Assembly: GCF_030813515.1 (NCBI RefSeq)
Contig: NZ_JAUSUK010000002.1
Location: 868,001-932,000, forward strand
DNA: 64,000 nt
Direction of reading: 5' to 3'
Source: Rhodopseudomonas julia
Lineage (GTDB): Bacteria > Pseudomonadota > Alphaproteobacteria > Rhizobiales > Afifellaceae
Each line of letters begins with the position of its first letter. Position 1 is the stretch's first letter. Below are positions 25,829 through 37,324 of the stretch, one piece after another. The notes beneath the pieces were generated by a model that was not told the DNA's origin, searched no databases, and saw only the letters and a list, made by a program, of their open reading frames with translations. Position numbers and translations under genes: made by a program.

Positions 25829-26616
25829 CGAGAATGCATGACGCCGGCCCGGTGCTGGTGTTCGATTCCGGGCTCGGCGGGCTCTCCGTCGTTCGGGCGA
25901 TCAGCCAACAAATACCTCGCATCCGCCTGGTCTACGTGGCCGACGATGCAGCCTTTCCCTACGGGGATTGGGAAGACGACCAGCTGCGCACGCATATCGT
26001 CGAGCTGATGGGGCGCCTCATCGCCCAGTATCGCCCGACGGCGGTCGTGATTGCCTGCAACACGGCCTCGACCCTCGTTCTGCCGGCGCTGCGGGCGCGC
26101 TACGAGATTCCCTTCGTCGGCACGGTCCCCGCGATCAAGCCGGCCGCTGAACAGACCAAGACCGGGATCATCGCGGTGCTTGCAACGCCGGGTACGATGC
26201 GGCGCGATTATACGCGCGACCTCATTCGAAAGTTCGCCTCGCTCGTTCATGTGCGGCTCGTCGGCGCGCCGTTGTTGGCGGCTTTCGCCGAAGCGCGGAT
26301 GCGGGGCGAAGGGATCGACGAGCGGGCGCTCGCAGAGCAGATCGAACCGTGCTTCGTGGAGGTCGAGGGGCGACGCACCGATATGGTGGTGCTCGCCTGC
26401 ACGCATTATCCGTTCCTGGCCGATCTTTTCGATCGGCATGCGCCATGGCCGGTGTGTTTCATCGATCCTGCGCCTGCCATTGCGCGGAGGCTGGCAAGCG
26501 TTCTCGATGGCCGCCGGGGGGATGAAGGGTCGGGGACTGCCGCATTTACGAGCGGTCGACCGGTGCCGGCGCCGGTCTTGCAGATCCTGCAGCAGTATCG
26601 ATTGGCTGGAGGTTAA
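25825..26616 (+). CDS. murI: Glutamate racemase
   Basis: The protein has 263 residues. It starts VLVFDSGLGGLSVVRAI and has the two catalytic cysteines in VVIACNTASTLVLP (N-terminal half) and VVLACTHYPFLADLF (C-terminal half). It interconverts L- and D-glutamate for peptidoglycan synthesis in the cytoplasm. The first possible start is a GTG overlapping the trmJ stop; an ATG at 25834 (MHDAGPVLVF) is the alternative. The overlap implies translational coupling with trmJ. Confidence 0.95.
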   Translation: MTRMHDAGPVLVFDSGLGGLSVVRAISQQIPRIRLVYVADDAAFPYGDWEDDQLRTHIVELMGRLIAQYRPTAVVIACNTASTLVLPALRARYEIPFVGTVPAIKPAAEQTKTGIIAVLATPGTMRRDYTRDLIRKFASLVHVRLVGAPLLAAFAEARMRGEGIDERALAEQIEPCFVEVEGRRTDMVVLACTHYPFLADLFDRHAPWPVCFIDPAPAIARRLASVLDGRRGDEGSGTAAFTSGRPVPAPVLQILQQYRLAGG

Positions 26617-26698
26617 ATCCGGGCCGGAATGTTTCGCCGGCACGCCCGCAGGGAGACGGACGCGCCGGCGATGCCGATCGCTCGGCTTTAACGGGAGA

Positions 26699-28051
26699 CT
26701 ATTCGGCTTTGAGGAAGTCGCCGACCTCCAAGAGCACGAATTCGTTGTCGTCGGCCTTGTCGAGGGACCGGCCTGCCGAGAAGGGCAGGTTGTTGTCGTT
26801 GCCGACGACGATATGCGTCGGGTCGACGATGTCGACATCCTCGATCGTCACGAAGGGCATGTCGTAATAGCCTTCGCCGCCGCCTTGCACCTTCTTGCCA
26901 TCGGTGTCGTCGATCTTGAGAAGGTCGATGTAGCCGATCTTGCGGACCGGTCCGCCTTCCATCTCGTCGGTCATTTCAATCTTGTAGATCCGCTTCAGCC
27001 TGGCCGGCTTGGCGAAGCAATCGGTTGCCGTCGACTTCGGATCGTCACAGGCTTCGTCGGCTGAACCGGCGCCGTTGTCGCGCTCGATGACGAGGCCGTG
27101 CGTGTCGTCGATCATGTTGAAGTCGCCGATCGCCTCGCCGCCCTCAGCCAGCGGATAGAGCCAGGAGCGGCCGGTCCATGCGCCCTTGGCCACATCGAAT
27201 TCGATGATGCGCAGCGCTGGATGGCCGTCGACCTTTTCGACTTCGCCGTCGACATAGATCGGACCTTCCAGAAGGCCGTAGAGCTTCGACTTGTCGGGGG
27301 CGGAGGCGAGACCCTCGTAACCGCCGGAACGCTTCAGATTGAAGGCGGGCATTTCGGTCGCCGGATTGCCCGGCAGGCGCAGGAAGGGATTGTCCGGCGA
27401 GGTGACCGGCTTGTCGCCGATTTTCGTCTCGACGAGCGTTTCGAGTTCTCCGTTCTGATTGAACTTGAGGAGATAGGGTCCGAATTCCTCGCCGATCCAG
27501 AAGCCGTCATCGACTGGCTGGATCGATTCGACGTCGAAATCGGCGCCGGTCAGATAGCGGCTTTGCGAGCCTTCGTTGACGATCGGGAAGGGCGCTACCT
27601 CGTTCGGATCGGACAGAAAGACGGTGTCGAGGCGGTTCACTTTGTTCGCGTCCCAGTCGAACGACAGGTGATGGATCATCAAGGCTGCGTCGGCGGAATT
27701 GATCTTGGAGCCGAAGCCGTTGTCGGAGAGCGACCAGAAGGTGCCGTCATCCATCTTCTTGATGCCCGAAAAACCCTGGATCGGCTGGCCGTCGAACGGC
27801 ATGTCGAGGCCGGTCGCACGCGCCCCGTCCCTGCCTGCGACTTTTGTGTCTTCGGCGCGATGGTAATCGGAGGAGGTAAACTTTGCGGAGGTGGCGAGGC
27901 TCGCCGGAGCGTCCTTCGGCGGCTCGACGAAGGTTGCCGCCGGCAGCACGGCATGAGCCTCGAGCTTCGCCGGGAATGCCTTCTCCTGCGCATTCGCGTG
28001 GCTCAGAAGGGCGGCGGAAGCGGTGGCCACCAGAAGGAGTGTGCGCATCAT
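26699..28051 (-). CDS. Exported phytase-like esterase-domain protein
   Basis: The protein has about 450 residues with a signal peptide (about residues 1-21, ending SHANAQ). The mature part carries the 'esterase-like activity of phytase' domain (PF13449 type): IQGFSGIKKMDDGTFWSLSDNGFGSK, FWIGEEFGPYLLKF and YEGLASAPDKSKLYGLLEGP, as expected for a beta-propeller with acidic metal-binding turns. It would act in the periplasm on phosphate esters or similar substrates; the exact substrate is unknown. I prefer the ATG at 28051 over the TTG at 28054; AAAGG lies upstream. It is divergent from rpsD. Confidence 0.82.
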   Translation of the reverse strand: MMRTLLLVATASAALLSHANAQEKAFPAKLEAHAVLPAATFVEPPKDAPASLATSAKFTSSDYHRAEDTKVAGRDGARATGLDMPFDGQPIQGFSGIKKMDDGTFWSLSDNGFGSKINSADAALMIHHLSFDWDANKVNRLDTVFLSDPNEVAPFPIVNEGSQSRYLTGADFDVESIQPVDDGFWIGEEFGPYLLKFNQNGELETLVETKIGDKPVTSPDNPFLRLPGNPATEMPAFNLKRSGGYEGLASAPDKSKLYGLLEGPIYVDGEVEKVDGHPALRIIEFDVAKGAWTGRSWLYPLAEGGEAIGDFNMIDDTHGLVIERDNGAGSADEACDDPKSTATDCFAKPARLKRIYKIEMTDEMEGGPVRKIGYIDLLKIDDTDGKKVQGGGEGYYDMPFVTIEDVDIVDPTHIVVGNDNNLPFSAGRSLDKADDNEFVLLEVGDFLKAE

Positions 28052-28402
28052 CAAAAGGGCCTTTCATTTCGGGGCGCCTGGGCGCGCCAGGTTCGGCTTC
28101 CATGAAGACAGCTTTCGTTGCAGGCCGTTGACGGCGAGATGAAACGACGATGAAGAGCGCCGGAAGGGTCTCGGCTGCGGTTCGTGTTTGACACGGAGCG
28201 ATAAAACCCATAAGTGAGCCGCGGCTCGGCGCTTTCAGCGCGCGGGGCCCGCACCCGTGGGGTAACTTCCGCCAACTTATGTTCGGATCGGAATTTCGGC
28301 GAGCGCTTCGCCGGACCCCTGTCAGTCGTTCTTCCGCATTCGCGGGATGGGCGGCAGAGGAGGGCGCGTTTCGACAACCGAAACGGTAAGGACGATAGCG
28401 TC
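28052..28402. other. Divergent leader region of the esterase gene and rpsD
   Basis: These 351 bp contain a candidate rpsD promoter and a leader of about 190 bp before the S4 start. The leader is GC-rich with several GC inverted segments, but I cannot match it to a known ribosomal-protein autoregulatory element. An open frame upstream of rpsD from 28214 is only leader sequence. Confidence 0.5.
28188..28216 (+). promoter_or_regulatory. Candidate rpsD promoter
   Basis: A perfect TTGACA (28188-28193) is followed after 16-17 bases by a poor -10 (ATAAGT/TAAGTG). The -35 and position suit a strong ribosomal-protein promoter, but the -10 is weak. Confidence 0.45.
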
Positions 28403-29023
28403 ATGAGCAAGCGCCATAGCGCCAAGTACAAACTTGATCGCCGCATGGGCGAAAACATCTGGGGTCGCCCGAAGAGCCCGGTCAACAAGCGTGAATACGG
28501 CCCGGGCCAGCACGGCCAGCGCCGCAAGTCGAAGCTTTCGGACTTCGGTGTGCAGCTGCGCGCCAAGCAGAAGCTAAAGGGCTATTACGGCGAGATCCGC
28601 GAGAAGCAGTTCCGCAAGATTTACGACGAGGCCGCGCGCCTGAAGGGCGACACCTCGGAGAAGCTGATCGGCCTCCTGGAGAGCCGTCTCGACGCGATCG
28701 TCTATCGTGCGAAGTTCGTGGCGACGGTCTTTGCGGCGCGCCAGTTCGTCAATCACGGTCATGTCCGCGTCAACGGCCAGAAGGTCAACATCCCGAGCTA
28801 TCGCTGCAAGCCGGGCGATGTGATCGAAGTGCGCGAGCGCTCCAAGCAGATCGCCGTCGTGCTCGAGGCAACCGACCTCGCCGAGCGTGACGTGCCGGAT
28901 TACATCGATGCCGACCACAACAAGATGACGGCGACCTTCACCCGCGTGCCGGCCTTCTCCGAAGTGCCGTATCCGGTGACGATGGAGCCGAACCTCGTGG
29001 TCGAGTACTATTCGCGCCAGTAA
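28403..29023 (+). CDS. rpsD: 30S ribosomal protein S4
   Basis: The protein has 206 residues starting [21 protein letters not shown]. The S4 RNA-binding domain contains [14 protein letters not shown] and [31 protein letters not shown], and the C-terminus is [10 protein letters not shown], a family signature. S4 nucleates 30S assembly on 16S rRNA. It is a lone gene with its own terminator, outside the alpha operon, as usual in alphaproteobacteria. The true start is the ATG at 28403, preceded by GGTAAGGA. Confidence 0.98.
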   Translation: MSKRHSAKYKLDRRMGENIWGRPKSPVNKREYGPGQHGQRRKSKLSDFGVQLRAKQKLKGYYGEIREKQFRKIYDEAARLKGDTSEKLIGLLESRLDAIVYRAKFVATVFAARQFVNHGHVRVNGQKVNIPSYRCKPGDVIEVRERSKQIAVVLEATDLAERDVPDYIDADHNKMTATFTRVPAFSEVPYPVTMEPNLVVEYYSRQ

Positions 29024-29048
29024 ACGGTTGCGATCACAATGCTTTTCA

Positions 29049-29075
29049 AGGGCCGCCTTCGGGCGGCCCTTTTTG
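29049..29075 (+). terminator. Rho-independent terminator of rpsD
   Basis: A 9-bp GC stem (29049-29057 with 29062-29070) carries a TTCG tetraloop and is followed by TTTTTG. It is a textbook terminator 25 bp after the stop. Confidence 0.93.
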
Positions 29076-29121
29076 TATCCATGGGCTTGAGCGAGCGGGC
29101 GGCTTCGGTGAAGGTGCGGCG

Positions 29122-29997
29122 ATGACCGAGGTTCTGGACGATATTGACGAATTGCTGGAAGAGGCGGTGCCTGCGCCCGAGCCCGATGAGGCCTCAGAGG
29201 CGACGCATCCGCTGTTTCGCAATGCGCCGGGCAGTGTCGCCTTTAAGAAGCTGCGCAAAAGGCTGCTGCGCGAAGTGCGCGAGACACTTTCCGCTTACGG
29301 GATGGTCGAAGAGGGGGCGAGGTGGCTCGTCTGCGTATCAGGCGGCAAAGATTCGCATGCGCTCCTTGCCGTGCTTCTCGACCTCAAATGGCGCGGTCTT
29401 TTGCCGGTCGATCTTCTCGCCTGCAATCTCGATCAGGCGCAGCCTGGTTTTCCGGCGGAAATCCTGCCCGATTATTTCAGGCGGAACGAGATCCCGCATC
29501 GTATCGAGCGCCGCGACACCTATTCGGTGGTGACGGAGAAGATCGCCCCGGGGCAGACGATGTGCGCGCTGTGCTCACGCCTCAGACGCGGTCATCTTTA
29601 CCGGATCGCGCGCGAGGAACGCTGCCAGGCGGTCGTTCTCGGCCATCATCGCGAAGATGCGCTCGAGACCTTCGTGATGAACATGCTCAACGGCGGCCGG
29701 CTTTCCTCGATGCCACCGAAGCTCAAGAACGATGCGGGCGATCTCCTGGTGCTGCGGCCACTTATTCGCTCTGCCGAGGCGGATCTGGAGCGTTTCGCTG
29801 CGGGCCTCGAAGCTCCGATCATCCCGTGCAATCTCTGCGGATCCCAGGACGGGCTTGAGCGTCAGCGGGTGAAGGACATCCTGTCGGAATGGGAGCGCGA
29901 GCGACCCGGGACCAAGGCGAACATGCTGCGAGCGCTGGCGCATCTGCGCCCCTCGCATCTGCACGATCCGACCCGCTTCGATTTTGCCGCCCTATAA
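29122..29997 (+). CDS. ttcA: tRNA 2-thiocytidine(32) synthetase TtcA
   Basis: The protein has 291 residues. The PP-loop ATP-binding motif [14 protein letters not shown] follows an N-terminal extension. The iron-sulfur cluster ligands [10 protein letters not shown] and CNLCGSQ are present, and [28 protein letters not shown] is diagnostic of TtcA. It thiolates cytidine 32 of tRNAs using ATP and a 4Fe-4S cluster. The acidic N-terminal 30 residues are less conserved. Confidence 0.95.
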   Translation: MTEVLDDIDELLEEAVPAPEPDEASEATHPLFRNAPGSVAFKKLRKRLLREVRETLSAYGMVEEGARWLVCVSGGKDSHALLAVLLDLKWRGLLPVDLLACNLDQAQPGFPAEILPDYFRRNEIPHRIERRDTYSVVTEKIAPGQTMCALCSRLRRGHLYRIAREERCQAVVLGHHREDALETFVMNMLNGGRLSSMPPKLKNDAGDLLVLRPLIRSAEADLERFAAGLEAPIIPCNLCGSQDGLERQRVKDILSEWERERPGTKANMLRALAHLRPSHLHDPTRFDFAAL

Positions 29998-30067
29998 TTG
30001 AGCTGCGTTTCCTGCGCTCAGGGCGTGGCCGCGTCTTGCCATGCGCTTGCTTTTTCTGTGGGATAGA

Positions 30068-31303
30068 TCACCCATAGCGCTGGCGAAACAGGACGCCATG
30101 CTCGGCGATGAGCACGGTTGCGATCGCAAGGCCTGACAGAATGGTGAGACCGAAGGCGAAGGGCGTGACGCTGCCATCGTAAAGGTAGCCGACGAACGCG
30201 CCGAAAAAACCGCCGCCGAAGGTCTGCATGAAGCCGAGGACCGAAGAGGCCGTTCCGGCGACATGGCCGAGAGGCTCCATGGCGAGTGCGTTGAAATTGG
30301 TGCCGACGAAGCCGAAGAAAAAGAAGGCTGCGCTGATCAGCGGGAAAAACAGCCAGAACGGCATCGGTCCAGCATAGACGAGCGACAGGATGGCCGTAAC
30401 GAAGCTCAGGGCGCAGAAGCTGATCAGCGCCGTGTGAGCCAGACGGCGCATGCCGAAGCGGCCTACGAGGCGGGAATTGGCGAAAGAGGCGCCCGCGATC
30501 AGGACGGCGCTTCCGGAAAAAGCCACGGGAAACCAGGGGCCTAGCCCAAAGACCTCGACAAAGATCTGCTGCGACGAATTGAGGTACGAGAACAGCCCGC
30601 CAAAGGCGAGAGCAGTCGCAAAAGCATAGCCGAAAGCCTGCCGGTTGGTGAGCACGATGCGGAAGGCCTCGATGACCTTGCGTCCGTTGAGGGGGCGGCG
30701 GTTCTCTTCGGCAAGCGTTTCCGGCAGGCGTTTCCCGGACCACAGCAGCACGATTGCGCCGAAGATTGCCGTGGCGAACAAGATCCAGTGCCAGCTTGCG
30801 ACGAAGAGCACGAGTTGCCCCATCGTCGGGGCAAAGATCGGCACGGCCATGAAGACCATCATGACGAGGGACATGAGGCTCGCCATCTGCCGCCCGCCGA
30901 AGGTGTCGCGAACGACTGAGATTGCGACGACGCGGGTTGCGGCTGCGCCTATCCCCTGGAACATCCGGCAGGCGAGAAGAATGCCGAAATCCGGCGCGAG
31001 TGCCGAGGCCGTTCCCCCCGCGACATAGATCACGAGGCCGGCGAGGAGGATCGGGCGGCGGCCGAAACGGTCGGCAAGCGGCCCGAAGACGAGCTGGGCG
31101 ATGCCAAAGCCCACCACGAAGGCCGTGACGACGAATTGCCGGGAGTTCTGATCTTCGATCGAAAAACTGCCTGCGATGTTGTCGAGTGCCGGCAAAATGA
31201 TGTCGATCGCCATGGCGTTGAGCGCCATCATCGAGGCGGCGAGGGCGACGAACTCGACATAGGGGATTGTCAGCCGAGAGGCGGCGGGCGTGGAGGAAGG
31301 CAT
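30068..31303 (-). CDS. MFS multidrug transporter, Bcr/CflA type
   Basis: The protein has 411 residues with 12 predicted transmembrane helices. Features of the Bcr/CflA (DHA1) subfamily are MALNAMAIDIILPALDNI in the first helix, GFGIAQLVFGPLADRFGRRPILLAGL in loop 2-3 and CRMFQGIGAAATRVVAISVVRDTFGG. It should exchange protons for drugs or metabolites; the substrate is unknown. It converges with ttcA and has no adjacent regulator. Confidence 0.88.
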   Translation of the reverse strand: MPSSTPAASRLTIPYVEFVALAASMMALNAMAIDIILPALDNIAGSFSIEDQNSRQFVVTAFVVGFGIAQLVFGPLADRFGRRPILLAGLVIYVAGGTASALAPDFGILLACRMFQGIGAAATRVVAISVVRDTFGGRQMASLMSLVMMVFMAVPIFAPTMGQLVLFVASWHWILFATAIFGAIVLLWSGKRLPETLAEENRRPLNGRKVIEAFRIVLTNRQAFGYAFATALAFGGLFSYLNSSQQIFVEVFGLGPWFPVAFSGSAVLIAGASFANSRLVGRFGMRRLAHTALISFCALSFVTAILSLVYAGPMPFWLFFPLISAAFFFFGFVGTNFNALAMEPLGHVAGTASSVLGFMQTFGGGFFGAFVGYLYDGSVTPFAFGLTILSGLAIATVLIAEHGVLFRQRYG

Positions 31304-31453
31304 TGGAACGGTCTCCCCGGACAGGACACGGTCCCGCGCGGAATGAGTGCGGCAGAATTGTTGGGAGACTGGGTTCTAGGGCCCGCGGCGAACCCCTGCA
31401 AGGTCACGGGTACGAGCCGTGTGCCTTTCGCTCTGGACGGAAGAGGGTCGCCT

Positions 31454-31484
31454 CAAAATGAAAGAGCCGGCTTTCCGCCGGCTC
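31454..31484 (-). terminator. Rho-independent terminator after the Grx4 gene
   Basis: An 8-bp stem (GAGCCGGC 31464-31471 with GCCGGCTC 31477-31484) has a 5-nt loop and is followed on the minus strand by TTTCATTTT. It ends the purL-side minus-strand run about 110 bp beyond the glutaredoxin stop. Confidence 0.8.
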
Positions 31485-31594
31485 GGTCTTCGCAAATGGG
31501 ATAATGCGTAGCCCGGTCTCAGGAGCCTGGCAGCTGCAACTCCCGTCAGGCATTGCTGAGCGGCGATGTAGACGCGCGCGAGCTCCGCTTGCCC

Positions 31595-31924
31595 TCAAGC
31601 CGCTTTGGCGACGCCTTTTTCTTCCATCAGGCTCTGCAGCTCGCCGGCCTGGAACATCTCGCGGATGATATCGGCTCCGCCGACGAACTCGCCCTTCACG
31701 TAAAGCTGCGGGATGGTCGGCCAGTTGGTGTAGTCCTTGATACCCTGGCGCAAATCGTCGGATTCCAGGACATTGATGCCCTGATAGGCGACTCCGAGAT
31801 AATCGAGGATCTGTACGGTCTGGCCCGAGAAGCCGCATTGCGGAAAGGTCGGCGTGCCTTTCATGAACAAGACGACATCGTTGGACTTCACCTGGCTATC
31901 GATCCATTCGTTGATCGCTGACAT
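31595..31924 (-). CDS. grxD: Monothiol glutaredoxin, Grx4 family
   Basis: The protein has 109 residues. The active site is CGFS at residues 30-33 within GTPTFPQCGFSGQTVQIL, and WPTIPQLYVKGEFVGGADI carries the glutathione-binding cis-Pro. Grx4-type proteins bind a bridging 2Fe-2S cluster with glutathione and partner with BolA in iron-sulfur trafficking. The bolA gene lies 47 bp upstream on the same strand, which supports that partnership. Confidence 0.95.
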   Translation of the reverse strand: MSAINEWIDSQVKSNDVVLFMKGTPTFPQCGFSGQTVQILDYLGVAYQGINVLESDDLRQGIKDYTNWPTIPQLYVKGEFVGGADIIREMFQAGELQSLMEEKGVAKAA

Positions 31925-31971
31925 GATCGCTGGTCCTCCAGACTGCGGGCGCGGCCACGCAGTCTCGTCGG

Positions 31972-32205
31972 TTATTCCGGGATGCTGGTCTGCAGGGCGA
32001 GGGCGTGCAACTTGCCGCCCATATCGCCCTTGAGCGCCTCATAGACCATCTGATGCTGCTGAACGCGGCTCTTGCCGCGAAAGCTTTCGGACACAACCTC
32101 TGCGGCGAAGTGGTCGCCGTCGCCGGCAAGATCCCTGATCGTCACACTCGCATCGGGAAACGCTTCGCGTATCAGACGCTCGATCTCCCCTGCATTCATC
32201 GGCAT
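31972..32205 (-). CDS. BolA family protein
   Basis: The protein has 77 residues; the start may be residue 1 or the Met at residue 3. The BolA fold signature is clear: DGDHFAAEVVSESFRGKSRVQQHQMVYEAL with the conserved cluster-ligand His in the C-terminal LHALALQT. It partners with monothiol glutaredoxins in holding or delivering iron-sulfur clusters. It is flanked by purL upstream and the glutaredoxin gene downstream, the arrangement seen across Hyphomicrobiales. Confidence 0.93.
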   Translation of the reverse strand: MPMNAGEIERLIREAFPDASVTIRDLAGDGDHFAAEVVSESFRGKSRVQQHQMVYEALKGDMGGKLHALALQTSIPE

Positions 32206-32314
32206 TCGTGGTTGCTCCTCGTGCGTATGCGCCGAATGTGGTCAATCGACCCTCAAAGGTCAATCCGGCGACCGGGAAAGGTCAATCTGGCCTTTCGAAT
32301 GGGGAAGGGGCCGT

Positions 32315-34546
<2,232 letters not shown>

Positions 34547-34702
34547 GTCTCTGCCTGATGCTTCTGGCAGCCGTGTCTTAGCGCGTGACGGCGCCGGACA
34601 CACCCTTCCTTACGAAAAATCCCCATGCGGGCAGGTCCTGGCGCAGGCAGATCCCGCCGCAGGCATGGCGGCCGAGACGATTCTCGGTGGCCTGCGGGTG
34701 CG

Positions 34703-34740
34703 TTGACATTTTGAAAGTTATGTAATTGTAAAAGTTACAT
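34703..34740 (+). promoter_or_regulatory. Promoter and palindromic operator of the Rrf2 gene
   Basis: TTGACA (34703-34708) is followed after 18 bases by TGTAAA (34727-34732). That places the transcription start within a base or two of the ATG at 34739. A perfect palindrome, ATGTAA-N9-TTACAT (34720-34740), covers the -10 and runs into the start codon, as expected for autorepression. Confidence 0.6.
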
Positions 34741-35197
34741 GATATTGGATAGCAGGTTGTCGGGTGTTTTGCATGTGCTCCTGCACATGGCGGAGCATGA
34801 GGGGCCGGTCACCTCCGAGGTGCTGGCGAAAGCGATGTCGACGAACCCGGTGGTTGTCCGGCGTGTGATGGCGGGACTGCGCGAGCAGGGTTATGTGCGC
34901 TCTACGAAGGGTCATCGCGGCGGCTGGGAGCTCGCCCGTCGGCTCGAGGAGATCTCGTTGCGCGATGTCTACGAGGCTCTTGGACGCCCGTCGTTCTTCG
35001 CTATGGGCAATCGGAACAACGAATCGACATGCCTCGTCGAGAGGGCGGTCAACGCAGCTCTCGATCAGACCCTGAGCGACGCCGAGGCCCTTATCCTCGC
35101 CCGCCTTGATACGGTGACGCTCGCGATGCTTTCAGCCGAATTCCATGCCGGCCTTCCGAAGGACGAAAGGGACGCGGAGGTGTGCCATGCCGTCTGA
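34739..35197 (+). CDS. Rrf2-family transcriptional regulator
   Basis: The protein has 152 residues. The N-terminal winged helix-turn-helix reads LDSRLSGVLHVLLHMAEHEGPVTSEVLAKAMSTNPVVVRRVMAGLREQGYV, then GHRGGWELARRLEEISLRDVYEAL. Only one Cys lies in the sensor region (ESTCLVE), so it lacks the three-Cys iron-sulfur ligation of IscR/NsrR and belongs to the YwnA-like group. The start is fixed by family alignment, yet has no Shine-Dalgarno sequence and nearly coincides with the predicted transcription start, suggesting a leaderless mRNA. It overlaps the methyltransferase gene by 11 bp. Confidence 0.88.
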   Translation: MILDSRLSGVLHVLLHMAEHEGPVTSEVLAKAMSTNPVVVRRVMAGLREQGYVRSTKGHRGGWELARRLEEISLRDVYEALGRPSFFAMGNRNNESTCLVERAVNAALDQTLSDAEALILARLDTVTLAMLSAEFHAGLPKDERDAEVCHAV

Positions 35198-35888
35198 GAC
35201 GGGTTCGAGGCATTTTCTCGAGCGGTTCTCCGATCCGCAGGCGATGGCCCAATACGAGGAAGGCGTGCGGCGCTTCGTGCCGGCTCTCGATGCGTTACAC
35301 CGGATGGCGGGCATCCTCCTTGCCGAGCGCGTCAGGCAAGGGGGCAAGATCCTCGTCCTCGGTGCTGGCGGTGGCCTGGAGGCGAGGGCGCTGGCGAAGG
35401 CATATCCCGACTGGAGCTTCGTGGGTGTAGACCCGGCACAGCAGATGCTAGATCTCGCCGAAAGGACGCTGGGCCCCCTCGCGTCCCGGGTCGAATTTGT
35501 GACCGGCACGATCGAAGATGCGCCGGAGGGTCCTTTCGATGGCGCGACCTGCCTTTTGACCCTGCATTTTCTCGATGCTCGGGCGCGCCAGCAGACCGCA
35601 GAGGCGATCCGCCGACGTCTGCGGCCCGGTGCGCCGCTGGTTGTCGCGCATTCGAGCTTCCCGCAGGGCGAAGGCGAGAGGCATCACTGGCTGGCGCGTT
35701 ACGCCGCCTATGCCAAGGCTTCGGGGGCTGATCCTGGCGATGCCGAAAACGCTCGTGCGGCGGTGGCGGCCAGTCTCGACCTTTGCAATCCCGAGAAGGA
35801 TGCCGGCATCCTCAGTGCGGCCGGGTTCCAGGGTGTCAGTCTGTTTTTCGCCGCCTTCACCTGGCGCGGCTGGGTTGGCTATGCCTGA
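35187..35888 (+). CDS. Class I SAM-dependent methyltransferase
   Basis: The protein has about 233 residues from the ATG at 35187, with GCGGAGG upstream. The Rossmann-like SAM-binding motif is ILVLGAGGGLEARALAKAYPDWSFVGVDPAQQML, followed by acidic motif II and the DGATCLLTLHFLD post-motif. Substrate is unknown. Its start overlaps the end of the Rrf2 gene by 11 bp, so the pair is translationally coupled and the Rrf2 protein very probably controls it. Confidence 0.85.
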   Translation: MPSETGSRHFLERFSDPQAMAQYEEGVRRFVPALDALHRMAGILLAERVRQGGKILVLGAGGGLEARALAKAYPDWSFVGVDPAQQMLDLAERTLGPLASRVEFVTGTIEDAPEGPFDGATCLLTLHFLDARARQQTAEAIRRRLRPGAPLVVAHSSFPQGEGERHHWLARYAAYAKASGADPGDAENARAAVAASLDLCNPEKDAGILSAAGFQGVSLFFAAFTWRGWVGYA

Positions 35889-35917
35889 GCCTGCCCCGCC
35901 GGGCCGACGGCTCTGCT

Positions 35918-37324
35918 TCAATTGTAGCTGTCGTAGGCGGCCGGGCCTTGATCGAGAAGGCGGCGGAGCGTGCGGAAACCCTCGGCCGTGCGATCGATGT
36001 CCGGCACGGTGGTAAAACCGACGCGCACGCCATGGAAAGAGGTGTCGGAGCGGACCGGCTTGTACTCGTCCTCCTCGTCGATGCGGATGTTCTCGCCCAG
36101 AGCGGCGTTCTTGAACGTGCCGGAAAGCCAGGGCTCCGGAAGATTGAGCCACAGGAACGGGGAAACATCGTCCAGATAGACGTCGAGGCCTGAGAAAATC
36201 TCGCGCGCCAGGGCGACCCGCCGCGCGATCTCTGCCTGTGTTTTCGCCATCAACTCGAAAGCCTCGCCGGAGGCGATCAGCCGAGCGACGAGCTCGGCCA
36301 TCAAGAACGGCTTTCCGCCAGTCAGCATCTTGTGGGCGATGTTGATGCGATTGGCGAAATGCGGAGGGCAGGCGACGAAGCCGCCGCGCAGGCCGGCCGC
36401 GACGGCCTTCGACAGGCTGCTCACATAGAAGACACGCTCGGGTGCAATCGATGCAATCGGTGGCGGCCCCCCGTGCGACAGGACCCCATAGACCGCGTCT
36501 TCGATGATGTAGGTCTGGTGGCGATAGGCGATGTCGGCGATCTCCCGCCGCCGTGTCTCGCCCATCATTGCGAGAGTGGGGTTCTGCAAGGCGGGCATGA
36601 CGAAGAGGATTTTCGGGTGCTGCTGCGCGCAGAGGCGCTCAAGGTCCTCCGAGATCGGTCCTTCGCGATCGGCCGCCACTTGGATCGGGCGCCGGCCGAG
36701 CAGCGCTATGCTGCGGGCGATCGAGGCGTAAGTGAGAGGTTCGAAGGCGATGCGGTCGCCCGGCGACGTCACCGCGGCGACGATGGTCATGATGGCGGCA
36801 TGGGCGCCGAATGTCGGTACGACATCTTCGGCGCACGGCGCCCAGTCGACTCGCGTCAGCCAGTGGACGCCTGCCTCGGCCCATCGTTGCGGCACGTCGC
36901 GAATGTAGTTGGAGACCGAGTTCGGATGATCACGGCAGATTTCGCCTGTCAGCCGGGCCATCACAGCTGCCGCGCCGTTCTCCGGTGCGGCCGTTGTATC
37001 GAAGCGGAGAGCACCATCCGGCCCCGGCCGATCGCCGGTGGCATAGGTGATCGTGGGCGGCAGAGGCGCCTGGCGCGCATGCGCGGCCTGCACATAGGTG
37101 CCACGACCGACTTCACCGGACACGAGGCCTCGCTCCCGGGCGAGGGAATAGGCGCGGCTCACCGTGCCGATGGTCACGCCGATGTCGTAGGCGAGATTGC
37201 GCTGCGGCGGCAGCCTTGTGCCCGCGGGGAGCTGACCCGCATCGATTGCCCGCTCGAGCTGATCGGCGAGGCGGACATAAAGCGGCCCCTGGCCGGAGGA
37301 GAGATCGGGAAGCCAATTTGTCAT
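35918..37324 (-). CDS. MocR-type regulator (GntR helix-turn-helix fused to aminotransferase domain)
   Basis: The protein has 468 residues. The N-terminal GntR winged helix-turn-helix (about 13-75) has LYVRLADQLERAIDAGQLPAGTRLPPQRNLAYDIGVTIGTVSRAY. The C-terminal fold-type I aminotransferase-like domain (about 115-460) contains YYIEDAVYG-like IIEDAVYGVL and VSSLSKAVAAGLRGGF, with the PLP-binding Lys in SLSK. MocR proteins are PLP-sensing activators or repressors. The gene is divergent from the DUF1127 gene. Its promoter predicts a 5' leader of only a few bases. Confidence 0.92.
   Translation of the reverse strand: MTNWLPDLSSGQGPLYVRLADQLERAIDAGQLPAGTRLPPQRNLAYDIGVTIGTVSRAYSLARERGLVSGEVGRGTYVQAAHARQAPLPPTITYATGDRPGPDGALRFDTTAAPENGAAAVMARLTGEICRDHPNSVSNYIRDVPQRWAEAGVHWLTRVDWAPCAEDVVPTFGAHAAIMTIVAAVTSPGDRIAFEPLTYASIARSIALLGRRPIQVAADREGPISEDLERLCAQQHPKILFVMPALQNPTLAMMGETRRREIADIAYRHQTYIIEDAVYGVLSHGGPPPIASIAPERVFYVSSLSKAVAAGLRGGFVACPPHFANRINIAHKMLTGGKPFLMAELVARLIASGEAFELMAKTQAEIARRVALAREIFSGLDVYLDDVSPFLWLNLPEPWLSGTFKNAALGENIRIDEEDEYKPVRSDTSFHGVRVGFTTVPDIDRTAEGFRTLRRLLDQGPAAYDSYN

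Noticed and set aside
28214-28402. N-terminal extension of rpsD
   Set aside because: S4 begins at the ATG 28403 ([16 protein letters not shown]) in all relatives; the preceding frame is leader sequence.
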